NCBI RefSeq assembly: GCF_017741815.1
Contig: NZ_JAGHMF010000003.1
Span: 124,001-188,000, forward strand
Reading direction: 5' to 3'
DNA length: 64,000 nt
Origin: Rhizobium sp. 16-488-2b
Lineage (GTDB): Bacteria; Pseudomonadota; Alphaproteobacteria; Rhizobiales; Rhizobiaceae
Shown: positions 9,241-18,594 of the stretch, piece after piece
Layout: each line of letters starts with the position of its first letter
Numbering within the stretch: position 1 is the first letter of the stretch
The notes under the pieces: model-generated
Databases searched by the model: none
Told to the model about the DNA's origin: nothing
Seen by the model: only the letters and a program-made list of their open reading frames with translations
Translations under genes and position numbers: made by a program

Positions 9241-10292
9241 CAGTCCTGCTGCGCGGCCTCTGGTGTGTCCGTTAGATAGGTGGCGTCGTAGGCGCGAACG
9301 ATGCGGCCGACCAGCGGATGGCGCACGACATCGGTGTCCTTGAAGCGGATGATCGAGATGCCCTCAACACCGTTCAGGAGCTGCAGCGCCTCGACCAGGC
9401 CCGACTTGACGCCGCGCGGCAGATCGATCTGGCTTGGGTCGCCGGTCACGATCATGCGCGAGTTTTCGCCGAGACGCGTCAGGAACATCTTCATCTGCAT
9501 CGACGTCGTGTTCTGCGCTTCGTCGAGGATGACGGCGGCGTTGGACAGCGTGCGTCCGCGCATGAAGGCCAGCGGCGCGATTTCGATGACGCCGGCGGTG
9601 ATGGCACGATCGACTTTGTCGGCTGGCATCATGTCATAGAGCGCGTCATAGAGCGGACGCAGATAGGGATCGACCTTCTCCTTCATGTCGCCGGGCAGGA
9701 AGCCCAGGCGCTCGCCGGCTTCGACGGCCGGGCGGGAGAGAATGATCTTTTCGACGACGCCGCGCTCCAGAAGCTGGGCGGCGTGGGCAACAGCGAGATA
9801 GGTCTTGCCGGTACCGGCGGGGCCACAGCCGAAGACGAGTTCGGAGCGCTCAAGCGCACGCAGATAGGCATCCTGCGTCGGCGTGCGGGCAATGATGGTC
9901 TTCTTGCGCGTGGAGACTTGCGCCATTGTCAGCTTGGCCTTCTTCTCCATCGTCGGCAGGCTCAGCTGATCGTCGGCTGCAACAGCCATGCGGATCGCGC
10001 CCTCGACGTCGGAGCGTTCCACGCTGCCGCCCTTCTGGAGCTTGTCATAGAGATAGTCCAGCGTGCGGCGCGCCTGGTTGGTGGTGACGATGTCACCCGA
10101 GATCACGACGGAGTTGCCTCGCGCTCGGGCGTCGATGTTCAGGCGTTCCTCGAGAAGCTTGAGGTTCTGGTCGAATTGACCAAACAGTTCGCTGGCGAAC
10201 CGATTGTTTTCGAACGTCAGAATAAAGTGATTGGCGTCGCTCGCGATGCGTGGGTGGCGCGGTGAAGAAGAAACCAATTCTTGTCCGTTCAA
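9240..10292 (-). CDS. phoH: PhoH-like P-loop ATPase
   Basis: A 350-residue predicted ATPase or RNA helicase-like protein. Walker A GPAGTGKT is at residues 157-164 and the Walker B region [12 protein letters not shown] near 250. An N-terminal region with KH-like features and ending in a Lys-rich linker precedes the ATPase. The start is a TTG at 10292 ([10 protein letters not shown] context) with AAGGAG nine bases upstream; this supports a non-ATG start. It lies 18 bases after miaB and overlaps ybeY, forming the miaB-phoH-ybeY string. The cellular function remains poorly defined in the family. Confidence 0.93.
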   Translation of the reverse strand: MNGQELVSSSPRHPRIASDANHFILTFENNRFASELFGQFDQNLKLLEERLNIDARARGNSVVISGDIVTTNQARRTLDYLYDKLQKGGSVERSDVEGAIRMAVAADDQLSLPTMEKKAKLTMAQVSTRKKTIIARTPTQDAYLRALERSELVFGCGPAGTGKTYLAVAHAAQLLERGVVEKIILSRPAVEAGERLGFLPGDMKEKVDPYLRPLYDALYDMMPADKVDRAITAGVIEIAPLAFMRGRTLSNAAVILDEAQNTTSMQMKMFLTRLGENSRMIVTGDPSQIDLPRGVKSGLVEALQLLNGVEGISIIRFKDTDVVRHPLVGRIVRAYDATYLTDTPEAAQQD

Positions 10293-10310
10293 GCGGTCGA
10301 GCTCCTTGAG

Positions 10311-11720
<1,410 letters not shown>

Positions 11721-11767
11721 GCCGGCTATTTAGTGGTTTTTGCGCCGGGAGAAAAGGGAATCTTGCC

Positions 11768-12574
11768 TCACCCTGCGCCCCGGCCTCTAAGCGCCGCACC
11801 CAGCATGGCGCGGATGCGTTGGGCGATCGTGGCGCTCACCTGTTTGCGGTTGGTCTCGGCGCTGTAGGAGACGGCTTCGCCGAAGTGGACGTCGACGTCG
11901 AAGGCGCCGCAGCGGAGCATGTCTTTGAGGTGCGGCAGCATCTCGACATCGCCGGGCCAGGAGGCGAGCGGGCGGTGGTAGCGGCCCATCGGAAGCCCGT
12001 GCACGCCGGTATAGGCGACCGCCACGGGCTGCACGATGACAGTGCCGGTGGGCGAAGCGGGTACGGCCATGGCGGCGGCACCGAACAGCGAGGATTTCAC
12101 CTCGAGCAGCCGGTTGCCATCAGACGTCGTGCCCTCGGGAAACAGCACCACGATCTCGCCGTCTGCCATGCGCGCGGCGATCTCGCTCACCTGGTTGCCG
12201 GTGTTGCGCTTTTCCTCGCGCACCACGAACACGCTCTTCTGCAACTTGGCGAGCGTGCCGAAGATCGGCCAGTCGCGCACCTCGTTCTTGGCGATGAAGG
12301 CGACGTCGGCGATCGAGGACAGCACCATGATGTCCATCCACGAGGAATGGTTGGCGCACAGCATCAGCGGCCGGTGTGTTTCCATCTGGCCGTGGACCCG
12401 CACACGAATGCCGAGACAGAAGCAGATGATGCGGTGCCAGACGCGCGGCAGCCAGCGGCGCATCTTCCAGTCATAGCGCAGGGCAAGAAGCTGCCAGGGC
12501 ATGAGCAGGATGCTGGCGATGAGAATGACGATGCCGGCGAGGGCGACGCGCAGCCAGGCGATCAAGTCGAACAC
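11768..12574 (-). CDS. olsA: Lyso-ornithine lipid O-acyltransferase (PlsC-like)
   Basis: Predicted to esterify lyso-ornithine lipid to ornithine lipid at the inner membrane. The 268-residue protein has an N-terminal membrane segment (about 10-30), the acyltransferase motif NHSSWMD (N75-H76...D81) and the LFPEGTTSDGNR motif. On sequence alone it could be any 1-acyl-glycerol-3-phosphate acyltransferase. The OlsA assignment comes from its place between miaB and a Fur-family gene, the position of olsA in S. meliloti as I recall it, and from the presence of olsB 16 kb away. Confidence 0.8.
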   Translation of the reverse strand: MFDLIAWLRVALAGIVILIASILLMPWQLLALRYDWKMRRWLPRVWHRIICFCLGIRVRVHGQMETHRPLMLCANHSSWMDIMVLSSIADVAFIAKNEVRDWPIFGTLAKLQKSVFVVREEKRNTGNQVSEIAARMADGEIVVLFPEGTTSDGNRLLEVKSSLFGAAAMAVPASPTGTVIVQPVAVAYTGVHGLPMGRYHRPLASWPGDVEMLPHLKDMLRCGAFDVDVHFGEAVSYSAETNRKQVSATIAQRIRAMLGAALRGRGAG

Positions 12575-12595
12575 TCCGCGGCTGCACGCATGATA

Positions 12596-13024
12596 TCAGT
12601 GATCGTCCTTCTTGAGCGGTATGCCGTAGAGCTCGAGCCGGTGATCCACCAGCGTGAAACCGTGCTCGCGGGCGATCCGCTCCTGCAGCGCCTCGATCTC
12701 CGGCGAGCGGAACTCGATGACGACGCCGGTCTTCAGGTCGATCAAGTGATCGTGATGCTCTTCCGGCACCGTCTCGTAGCGCGAGCGGCCGTCGCGGAAG
12801 TCGTGGCGGGCGATGATGCCGGCGTCCTCGAACAGCTTGACGGTGCGGTAGACGGTGGAAATCGAGATCTTGGCGTCGACCTTCACCGAGCGGCGATAGA
12901 GCTCCTCGACGTCAGGATGGTCTTCGGATTCCTCGAGAATGCGCGCAATGACCCGACGCTGCTCCGTCATGCGCATGCCGCGCTCGGTGCAGAGTTCCTC
13001 GAGGGTCTTTGCCACATCCGTCAT
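12596..13024 (-). CDS. Fur-family metalloregulator (Fur/Mur type)
   Basis: A 142-residue Fur-family repressor. A winged helix at about 10-85 (MRMTEQRRVIARIL...STVYRTVKLFEDAG) is followed by the dimerisation and metal domain with HHDHLI. The CxxC pairs that hold structural zinc in E. coli Fur are absent (HHDHLIDLKTG instead of HHDHLICLDCG), as seen in rhizobial Mur-type proteins that respond to manganese. The ATG at 13024 is chosen; a TTG seven codons upstream is possible. It is clustered with rimI and tsaB rather than with a transport operon, so targets cannot be guessed from neighbours. Confidence 0.88.
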   Translation of the reverse strand: MTDVAKTLEELCTERGMRMTEQRRVIARILEESEDHPDVEELYRRSVKVDAKISISTVYRTVKLFEDAGIIARHDFRDGRSRYETVPEEHHDHLIDLKTGVVIEFRSPEIEALQERIAREHGFTLVDHRLELYGIPLKKDDH

Positions 13025-13060
13025 CAGGAGCCTTTCGATAGTCAACGTCTCAAGACGGAA

Positions 13061-13561
13061 CTAGCGAAGAATGCGCTTCATGACAAGCGCCGTGGACACG
13101 TCGCCATTGGCGTCCTTGTAGTATCCACGGCGTTCTCCGACCTGGTCGAAACCGAGCTTGCGGTAAAGGCCGAGTGCAGCAGCGTTGCCCTTGTCGACCT
13201 CGAGGAAGATGCTTTCGCCGCCGCGCTGCTTGGCCTCGCGCATCGCCGCCTGCATCAGCCGCCATCCAAGACCCGACCGCCCGACCTTCGCCTGCACCGC
13301 GATCGTCAGGATCTCGGCCTCGCCGGCAACCTCGCGGGCCAGCACGAAGCCTGGCAGCGGCTTTTTCAGGAAGGCGTTGGTCTGCCGCGCCACGAAGCCG
13401 AAGACGTTGTTCTGGCTGAGCAGGCTGTAGAACTCGCCATCGCCCCAGGGACGCGCGAAGCGCTCGCCATGCAGTGTCGAGACCGCATGGCAATCATCGG
13501 CATCCATAGGGATGATTTCGAATTCCGGCTTCAGCGACAGATAGGATTCCAGCATGGTCAT
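13061..13561 (-). CDS. rimI: Ribosomal-protein-alanine N-acetyltransferase RimI-like
   Basis: GNAT acetyltransferase of 166 residues. The acetyl-CoA pyrophosphate loop is VGRSGLGWRLMQAAMREA (a variant of Q/RxxGxG/A), followed by SIFLEVDKGNAAALGLYRKLGF, the RimI-type signature with conserved Asn and Tyr. Its start overlaps the tsaB stop by four bases. The tsaB-rimI pairing is common and links it to the t6A and ribosomal modification locus. The exact protein target is assumed from the family. Confidence 0.9.
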   Translation of the reverse strand: MTMLESYLSLKPEFEIIPMDADDCHAVSTLHGERFARPWGDGEFYSLLSQNNVFGFVARQTNAFLKKPLPGFVLAREVAGEAEILTIAVQAKVGRSGLGWRLMQAAMREAKQRGGESIFLEVDKGNAAALGLYRKLGFDQVGERRGYYKDANGDVSTALVMKRILR

Positions 13562-14217
13562 ACTCGCGCAATCGCAAACCCGGCCTGCGGTTTGGCGTCG
13601 GGTCCGCGCAGATAAAGTGGCTTCGGCTTTCCGGAAGAGGGGTCTGCGGCAGCGGCAAGGCGCGCCACGATGGAGATGGGGAAATGATTGGCGTGTTCGC
13701 CGGTGGCGTCAGGCCGCAGGAGCGGCGTTGCCGAGCCGGTGACGACGCCGTCGAAGGACGCCGCGAAGGCCTGCGCGTCCTCGACGGTCACGGCCCTGGC
13801 TTCATCGAGCGGCGTGCCGTCGGCGTCGAAGGCCTGCAGATAGATCTCGTTGCGCTTGGCATCCATGGCGGCCAGCACCTGTCGGCCCGGCGAGCGCTCA
13901 CGCTCGGCTTCCGCCATGACAGCAAGCGTCGTGATGCCGACGGCGGGCACGCCGAGCGAAAGGGCAAAGCCACGGGCGGCGGCGACGCCGACGCGGATGC
14001 CGGTGAATGAGCCCGGACCGATGGTGACGGCAACGCGCTCGACATCGGAGAGCTGAACGCCCGCCTGATCCAGCGCGCGGTCGACAATCCCCATCAGATG
14101 CTCTGCATGCCCCTTGCCGATCATGTCCGATGCCTCCCCCAGCACCGTATTCCTGCTGCTGTCATAGACAGAAGCAGCGCAATCCACACCTGCGGTGTCG
14201 AGCGCCAGTATGATCAT
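13558..14217 (-). CDS. tsaB: tRNA threonylcarbamoyladenosine biosynthesis protein TsaB
   Basis: Non-catalytic partner of TsaD in forming t6A37 on ANN-decoding tRNAs. The 219-residue ASKHA-fold protein begins MIILALDTAGVDCAASVYD and contains HAEHLMGIVDRAL (Zn-site-like HxxxL region) and AVTIGPGSFTGIRVGVAAARGFAL, the hallmark of TsaB/YeaZ. The start at 14217 matches the family; the reading frame extends 16 codons upstream without homology. It overlaps rimI. Confidence 0.95.
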   Translation of the reverse strand: MIILALDTAGVDCAASVYDSSRNTVLGEASDMIGKGHAEHLMGIVDRALDQAGVQLSDVERVAVTIGPGSFTGIRVGVAAARGFALSLGVPAVGITTLAVMAEAERERSPGRQVLAAMDAKRNEIYLQAFDADGTPLDEARAVTVEDAQAFAASFDGVVTGSATPLLRPDATGEHANHFPISIVARLAAAADPSSGKPKPLYLRGPDAKPQAGFAIARV

Positions 14218-14314
14218 GGCATCTATTTCCGAATAAACCGTTCCTGACCTGTCCATACATCGCAAAATGCCGCGTTTGCAAACGCCGCGTCATCGCGAAT
14301 GTCGGTTCAGTTCG

Positions 14315-14881
14315 TCAGACGGCTTCGACTTCCTGAACTTCCGGCACGAAATGGCGCAGCAGGTTCTGGACGCCGTGCTTCAGCGTTGCCGTCGAGGACG
14401 GGCAACCCGCGCACGAGCCCTTCATGTTCAAATAGACGGTCCCGTCCTTGAAGCCGCGGAAGGTGATGTCGCCGCCATCCTGGGCAACGGCCGGACGCAC
14501 GCGCGTCTCCAGCAGTTCCTTGATGGTCAGAACGATCGTCTCGTCACCCTCGTCGAAGAATTCGCCATCGGCATCGGCTGCTTCACCAAGCACGGAGGAA
14601 GCGCCCATGACCGGCTTGCCGGACATGAAATGCTCCATGATCGAGCCGAGGATGGCGGGCTTCAGGTGCTGCCACTCCTGGTCTTCCTTGGAAACGCTGA
14701 TGAAATCATAGCCGAAATAGACGCCGGTGACGCCATTGATCTCGAACAGGCGCGCGGCGAGCGGCGAGGCCGCTGCTTCCTCGCGATTGCGGAACTCGGC
14801 GGTGCCGCTCTCCATGACGATCTTGCCCGGCAGGAACTTCTGCGTGGAAGGGTTCGGCGTGGCTTCGGTCTGGATAAACAT
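14315..14881 (-). CDS. NifU-like Fe-S scaffold/carrier (Nfu type)
   Basis: A 188-residue Nfu-type iron-sulfur carrier. The N-terminal Nfu_N domain (MFIQTEATPNPSTQKFLPG, about 1-88) is joined to a C-terminal NifU domain with the cluster-binding C157-A-G-C160 in GSCAGCPSSTATLKHGVQNLL. This architecture is the mitochondrial NFU1 and alphaproteobacterial form and delivers Fe-S clusters to client enzymes. It is a single gene, not next to suf or nif genes. A ribosome site is weak (GAGAGCACC). Confidence 0.94.
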   Translation of the reverse strand: MFIQTEATPNPSTQKFLPGKIVMESGTAEFRNREEAAASPLAARLFEINGVTGVYFGYDFISVSKEDQEWQHLKPAILGSIMEHFMSGKPVMGASSVLGEAADADGEFFDEGDETIVLTIKELLETRVRPAVAQDGGDITFRGFKDGTVYLNMKGSCAGCPSSTATLKHGVQNLLRHFVPEVQEVEAV

Positions 14882-14991
14882 GGTGCTCTCCGTGCGGCAG
14901 GCGCGCGCCCGCGACGTATTTAGAATTCTTCAAAAGTAAAAATAAGCCGTTTGGCCTCGCTATTCAAGAGATTGATACTCAAGAAAGCGCT

Positions 14992-15483
14992 TTATGCCAA
15001 CGCGTCCAGTTCCTCATCGCTCAGTGTATCAGGCAAGACGGTGACGGGGATGGGAAAGGCCGCTCCCCGGCCGGCAACCGACGACACCAATGGGCCCGGT
15101 CCCTCCTTGGCGGAGCTTGCGGCGAGCACCAGAATGGCGATGTCGCGGTCGTCCTCGATGACGGCGTTGATCTGCTCGGCCGCACCACCCTCGCGGATGA
15201 CGATCTCCGGCTCGATGCCGATATTCTCGCGCACCAGCTGGGCGGACTTGGCGACCACCGCTTCGGCTTCCTCGCGAGCTTCCGCCCGCATGATCTCCTC
15301 GACCCCCAGCCACTGCTGGAAATCGCCGTCGGGGATCACATAGACGAGCACCAATCCGCCATTGGAATTCTTGGCGCGCCGGCCGGCATAGTGGACGGCG
15401 CGCTGGCATTCGGGCGTGTCATCGATCACGGCCATGAACTTGCGGCGGTGACCTTCGAGCCGTGAGAGTCGTTTTGATACCAT
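14992..15483 (-). CDS. Universal stress protein family (UspA)
   Basis: A 163-residue single Usp domain: a hydrophobic FMAVIDDTPECQRAVHYAGRRA opening strand and helix, VLVYVIP as strand 2, and a late DIAILVLAASS strand. The usual ATP-binding GxxG-9-G(S/T) segment is replaced by a variant, SSAKEGPGPLVSSVAGRGAAFPIPVTVLP, so nucleotide binding is uncertain. The start ATG at 15483 is preferred to a longer in-frame extension. It sits between nfu and a cupin gene on the same strand. Confidence 0.85.
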   Translation of the reverse strand: MVSKRLSRLEGHRRKFMAVIDDTPECQRAVHYAGRRAKNSNGGLVLVYVIPDGDFQQWLGVEEIMRAEAREEAEAVVAKSAQLVRENIGIEPEIVIREGGAAEQINAVIEDDRDIAILVLAASSAKEGPGPLVSSVAGRGAAFPIPVTVLPDTLSDEELDALA

Positions 15484-15571
15484 GAGCGCGACTCTGACAC
15501 TTGATCCGGGAGATTTGCAAGTCCCCGTTTTGCCGCAAACTGTCCGCTCACCGACAGGTGTTCGGCCGAGG

Positions 15572-16003
15572 CTATCGTGGCGCTGCAACGAGCCCGTAGA
15601 GCAGCATGATTTCCTTCACATGCTCGATGTCGGGCTTGCCGATGACATTGATGGCCGAGGCGATCTCCTCGAAGAACCGCCTGCCGATCAGCCCCGGTGT
15701 CATGGTGATCAGGGCGCGCGCCGTTTCCTGGTGAAGGTTCTCATGCGTGTGGACCACGCCGCGCGGAATGAACACCGTGTCGCCGGCCCGCACCTCGCAG
15801 CGCTCGCCATCGACTGTTGTCGTCATCGTTCCGGAGAGACCGAAGATCACTTCGTCGACGTCTTCGTGATAATGCGCCGCCGGCACGCGCGACTGGTAGG
15901 GGACCACGAATTCGAACATGACCATGCTGCCCGCGCTCTGGTCCTCATCGACCAGCAGCCGAACCTCCATCATGCCAATCTGAATGAGGTTCCGGTTGCG
16001 CAT
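15572..16003 (-). CDS. Cupin-domain protein
   Basis: A 143-residue single-domain cupin. Motif 1 is seen as HYHEDVDEVIFGLSGTMTTTVDG and motif 2 as AGDTVFIPRGVVHTHEN, retaining metal-binding His and Glu residues. A helical C-terminal tail (IEHVKEIMLLYGLV) follows. Such proteins may be metal-dependent oxygenases, isomerases or plain binding proteins. The gene stands alone between usp and trpS, so no pathway can be assigned. Confidence 0.85.
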   Translation of the reverse strand: MRNRNLIQIGMMEVRLLVDEDQSAGSMVMFEFVVPYQSRVPAAHYHEDVDEVIFGLSGTMTTTVDGERCEVRAGDTVFIPRGVVHTHENLHQETARALITMTPGLIGRRFFEEIASAINVIGKPDIEHVKEIMLLYGLVAAPR

Positions 16004-16082
16004 CTTGGCCTCCTCATGGCTCTGAGGAGAGTACGCCGCAGTCCAGTTTTCGACAAGTCCGGGCCTTCGAGGCCCAAGAAGC

Positions 16083-16104
16083 CCGGGCGGCCGAAGCCGC
16101 CCGG
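16083..16104 (-). terminator. Strong hairpin after trpS (probable terminator without long T tract)
   Basis: CCGGGCGGC (16083-16091) pairs perfectly with GCCGCCCGG (16096-16104); on the trpS strand the loop is a stabilising TTCG tetraloop. Only CTTCTT follows, and a second small GGGCCT hairpin lies just beyond. It sits 9 bases past the trpS stop. Confidence 0.5.
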
Positions 16105-16113
16105 CTCAACTTG

Positions 16114-17178
16114 CTAGTAGAGGAAGCCGACGATGTCGCGGACTTCCTTCATCGTCACTTCGGCCCGGGCGCGTGCCCGCTCGCCGCCATCGCGCAGGAT
16201 CGCGTCGATATGGCTGGTGTCGGCCATCAGGCGGCGCATCTCGGCGGTGATCGGCGAAAGCACCTTGACCGAGAGGTCGATCAGCGCCGGCTTGAACACC
16301 GAGAACTGCTGTCCGCCGAATTCCGCGAGCACCTCGGCCTTCGACGTGTCGGCGAGTGCCGCGTAGATGCCGACGAGGTTGTCTGCTTCCGGGCGGCCCT
16401 GCAGGCCGTCGAGTTCGCTCGGCAAACCATCCGGATCGGTCTTCGCCTTGCGGATCTTCTTCGAGATCGCGTCCTCGTCGTCCATCAGGTTGATGCGTGA
16501 CAGATCGGATGGGTCCGACTTCGACATCTTCTTGGTGCCGTCGCGCAGCGACATGACGCGCGGCGCCGGGCCGTCGATCATCGGCTCGACCATCGGGAAG
16601 TAGGCATGCACCGGCTCCTTGCCGACGGTGATATCCACCCCGTATCCAGCCTTGCGGATATGCTCGGCGTAATCGAGGTTGAATTTCATCGCGATGTCGC
16701 GGGCAAGTTCCAGATGCTGCTTCTGATCGTCGCCGACGGGAACATGCGTTCCGCGATAGACGAGAATGTCGGCGGCCATCAGGCTCGGATAGGCGTAGAG
16801 ACCGAGCGAGGCCTGCTCGCGGTCCTTGCCGGCCTTGTCCTTGAACTGCGTCATGCGGTTCATCCAGCCGATGCGCGCCACGCAGTTGAAGATCCAGGCG
16901 AGTTCCGCGTGCTGCGGCACGGCCGACTGGTTGAATACGATATGCTTCACCGGGTCGATGCCGGAGGCGATGAAGGCGGCGGCGATCGAGCGGATCTGGT
17001 TCGGCATGTCCTCATGCACCAGCTGCGCGGTCAGCGCGTGCATGTCGACGACGCAATAGATGCAGTCGTTGCCGTCCTGCAGCGCCACGAACTTGCGGAT
17101 CGCGCCGAGATAGTTGCCGAGATGGAGATTGCCGGTCGGCTGAACGCCCGAAAAGACCAGTTTCTTGAATTCGTTCAT
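16114..17178 (-). CDS. trpS: Tryptophanyl-tRNA synthetase
   Basis: Class I aminoacyl-tRNA synthetase charging tRNA-Trp. About 354 residues, beginning [26 protein letters not shown] with the HIGH-equivalent TGNLHLGNY. The KMSKS motif appears as [10 protein letters not shown] near residue 200. Two adjacent in-frame ATGs (17181 and 17178) exist; the GAGGA site is better spaced for 17178. In related genomes trpS follows murJ directly, but here 1.4 kb with a repeat and a peptidase gene separates them. Confidence 0.97.
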   Translation of the reverse strand: MNEFKKLVFSGVQPTGNLHLGNYLGAIRKFVALQDGNDCIYCVVDMHALTAQLVHEDMPNQIRSIAAAFIASGIDPVKHIVFNQSAVPQHAELAWIFNCVARIGWMNRMTQFKDKAGKDREQASLGLYAYPSLMAADILVYRGTHVPVGDDQKQHLELARDIAMKFNLDYAEHIRKAGYGVDITVGKEPVHAYFPMVEPMIDGPAPRVMSLRDGTKKMSKSDPSDLSRINLMDDEDAISKKIRKAKTDPDGLPSELDGLQGRPEADNLVGIYAALADTSKAEVLAEFGGQQFSVFKPALIDLSVKVLSPITAEMRRLMADTSHIDAILRDGGERARARAEVTMKEVRDIVGFLY

Positions 17179-17319
17179 CATGTCCTCGATTAGGCTTGTG
17201 GAGGGCCCCAGGGCCAACGGCCCATGTTGCTAACGTCGCGGCTTATGCACGTCGGATGGCTTGTGATCAAGGGGTTGTGGTGGTGTGGCGGCCGGCCGAC
17301 GCCTGCCATCGTAATTGTT

Positions 17320-17494
17320 GTGCCGTGTGATACCCCCCTCTGCCCTGCCGGGCATCTCCCCCACAAGGGGGGAGATCGGCAAGTGGCTTGCTCCCCAATC
17401 AAACAATGAAGGTAGAGCGAGCGACCGCGCCCAGCCAATCTCCCCACCTGTGGGGGAGATGCCCGGCAGGGCAGAGGGGGGTATCACACGGCAC
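17320..17494. repeat. Palindromic intergenic element with perfect 44-bp inverted arms
   Basis: Bases 17320-17363 are an exact reverse complement of 17451-17494 (44 of 44). Each arm begins GTGCCGTGTGATACCCCCCT. Inside, a second small hairpin (ATCTCCCCC/GGGGGAGAT type) and an 87-base centre lie between the arms. This resembles rhizobial RIME-type mosaic elements. It contains no open reading frame of note. Confidence 0.85.
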
Positions 17495-18101
17495 AGCCTC
17501 TCGACCATCAAACCGCACTTGAAAGACACACCAAATCCCCACGCCGCCCGAAAGCCCGTGTTTCCACCACGCACTTCACTCGGACGGGGCGCTGGAAATC
17601 ACCTCGATTGAGTAAGTAAGATATGGCGCTTCCCAGCGCCCCGTTCGGCGGTTTTTATCCGCGACTCCGATCTCTCTGCCTTTCCGCCTAACTTCGCGGC
17701 GGAACCATGTGTGCCTCACAGGCACGTCCGGGCTCAACTCGGCATCCTCTTGCGAGGGAAACCGCCGTCACCGGAGGGAGATCATTTTCCGCGGACCCGG
17801 GTCATGAGGTTTTGCGTCTCACCCTCACGCTCCGCGCCGATCCCGCCTCGCCGGCACGCCTGCCGGTGTATCCGATGACGGGACGCCGATAGTGTAGGGC
17901 GGGGTTCTCGACGCGTGGAAAATCGACGGAAGATTTTTTGTGAACATGCTCCGTCGATCTCGCGAAAAGGGCAATTCATACTTCATTTTAGGTATCTTGA
18001 ATGTAGTAATTCGACGTAAAATAAGGCATTCACCTGATATACTAGGTAGGAGTTTCCTTAAATTGGCCATTTTTGAGGAGAGTTTTTCCGCCCGCAAACG
18101 C
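17495..18101. other. Non-coding stretch between repeat element and peptidase gene
   Basis: About 600 bases without a convincing gene. GGCGCTTCCCAGCGCC (about 17625-17640) is a 6-bp hairpin followed shortly by CGGCGGTTTTT and could end an unannotated plus-strand transcript. GTGCCTCACAGGCAC and CCGGCACGCCTGCCGG are further small hairpins. From about 17925 the sequence becomes AT-rich, as expected for the promoter of the downstream peptidase gene. Short reading frames here lack family resemblance or ribosome sites. Confidence 0.5.
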
Positions 18102-18124
18102 GAGCGCCGCATTTTGCGGCGCTC
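18102..18124 (+). promoter_or_regulatory. Perfect stem-loop in the leader of the M15-like gene
   Basis: GAGCGCCGC (18102-18110), loop ATTTT, GCGGCGCTC (18116-18124) is a 9-bp perfect stem ending 16 bases before the start codon and immediately upstream of the GGGGGA ribosome site. There is no T tract on either strand, so it is not a standard terminator. It may stabilise the mRNA or modulate translation. Confidence 0.5.
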
Positions 18125-18140
18125 CCAACTGGGGGACGAC

Positions 18141-18572
18141 ATGATGCATCCTGCATTCTCAATCGCACTCGCCGGCTTGTTCAGCCTCTCCAGCCTTAAC
18201 GGCGCCACCGCCCAGAATGTTCGAAAACTCTCGATCGGGCCGCTGAAGAAAAATGAAACGCTCGCTTATAGTCTGCAGACCGTCAGCGTTCGCGCCGGCT
18301 GCTTTCCGCCGAAATTGAGGGGCATCCTCACCTACATCGCCGACAAGACGGGCCGCCGCCCGCTGGTCACTTCGGGGCTGAGGGCGCATTCCGGCCGCTC
18401 GCATTCGCAGCACCGCAATTGCGCCGCCGCCGATATCCGGGTGCCCGGCGTGTCCGACAAGACCATCATCGCCATTGCCGCGCAGGCGCCCGGCATCGGC
18501 GGCATCGGCCGCTATTGCAACGGCATCATCCATGTCGATGTCGGCCCGAAGCGCCGCTGGACGCACTGTTAG
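18141..18572 (+). CDS. Secreted M15-like (DUF882/YcbK-type) peptidase domain protein
   Basis: A 143-residue protein with a signal peptide (residues 1-24, cleavage after ATA) and an M15-family D-Ala-D-Ala carboxypeptidase-like core. Putative zinc ligands are H91 and D98 in HRNCAAADI, matching HxxGxAxD with Cys in place of Gly, and H131 in IIHVDVGPKRRW. It probably acts on peptidoglycan cross-links in the periplasm, or is a binding-only relative. The ATG at 18141 has GGGGGA five bases upstream. It is convergent with murJ (22-base gap), and it interrupts the usual murJ-trpS adjacency. Confidence 0.8.
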   Translation: MMHPAFSIALAGLFSLSSLNGATAQNVRKLSIGPLKKNETLAYSLQTVSVRAGCFPPKLRGILTYIADKTGRRPLVTSGLRAHSGRSHSQHRNCAAADIRVPGVSDKTIIAIAAQAPGIGGIGRYCNGIIHVDVGPKRRWTHC

Positions 18573-18594
18573 AGCAGCACCAGCCGGGGGCGGC

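Noticed and set aside
17707..17892. 61-codon plus-strand frame in the trpS-murJ gap
   Set aside because: No ribosome site, no recognisable family and Arg/Pro/Ala-rich content typical of non-coding high-GC DNA.
18102..18124. Terminator reading for the stem-loop
   Set aside because: No run of T follows on either strand, and its place just before a ribosome site fits a leader structure better.
17825..18208. 127-codon minus-strand frame over the peptidase leader
   Set aside because: Its composition changes midway with the AT-rich promoter zone, and it overlaps the well-supported M15-like gene start in antisense.
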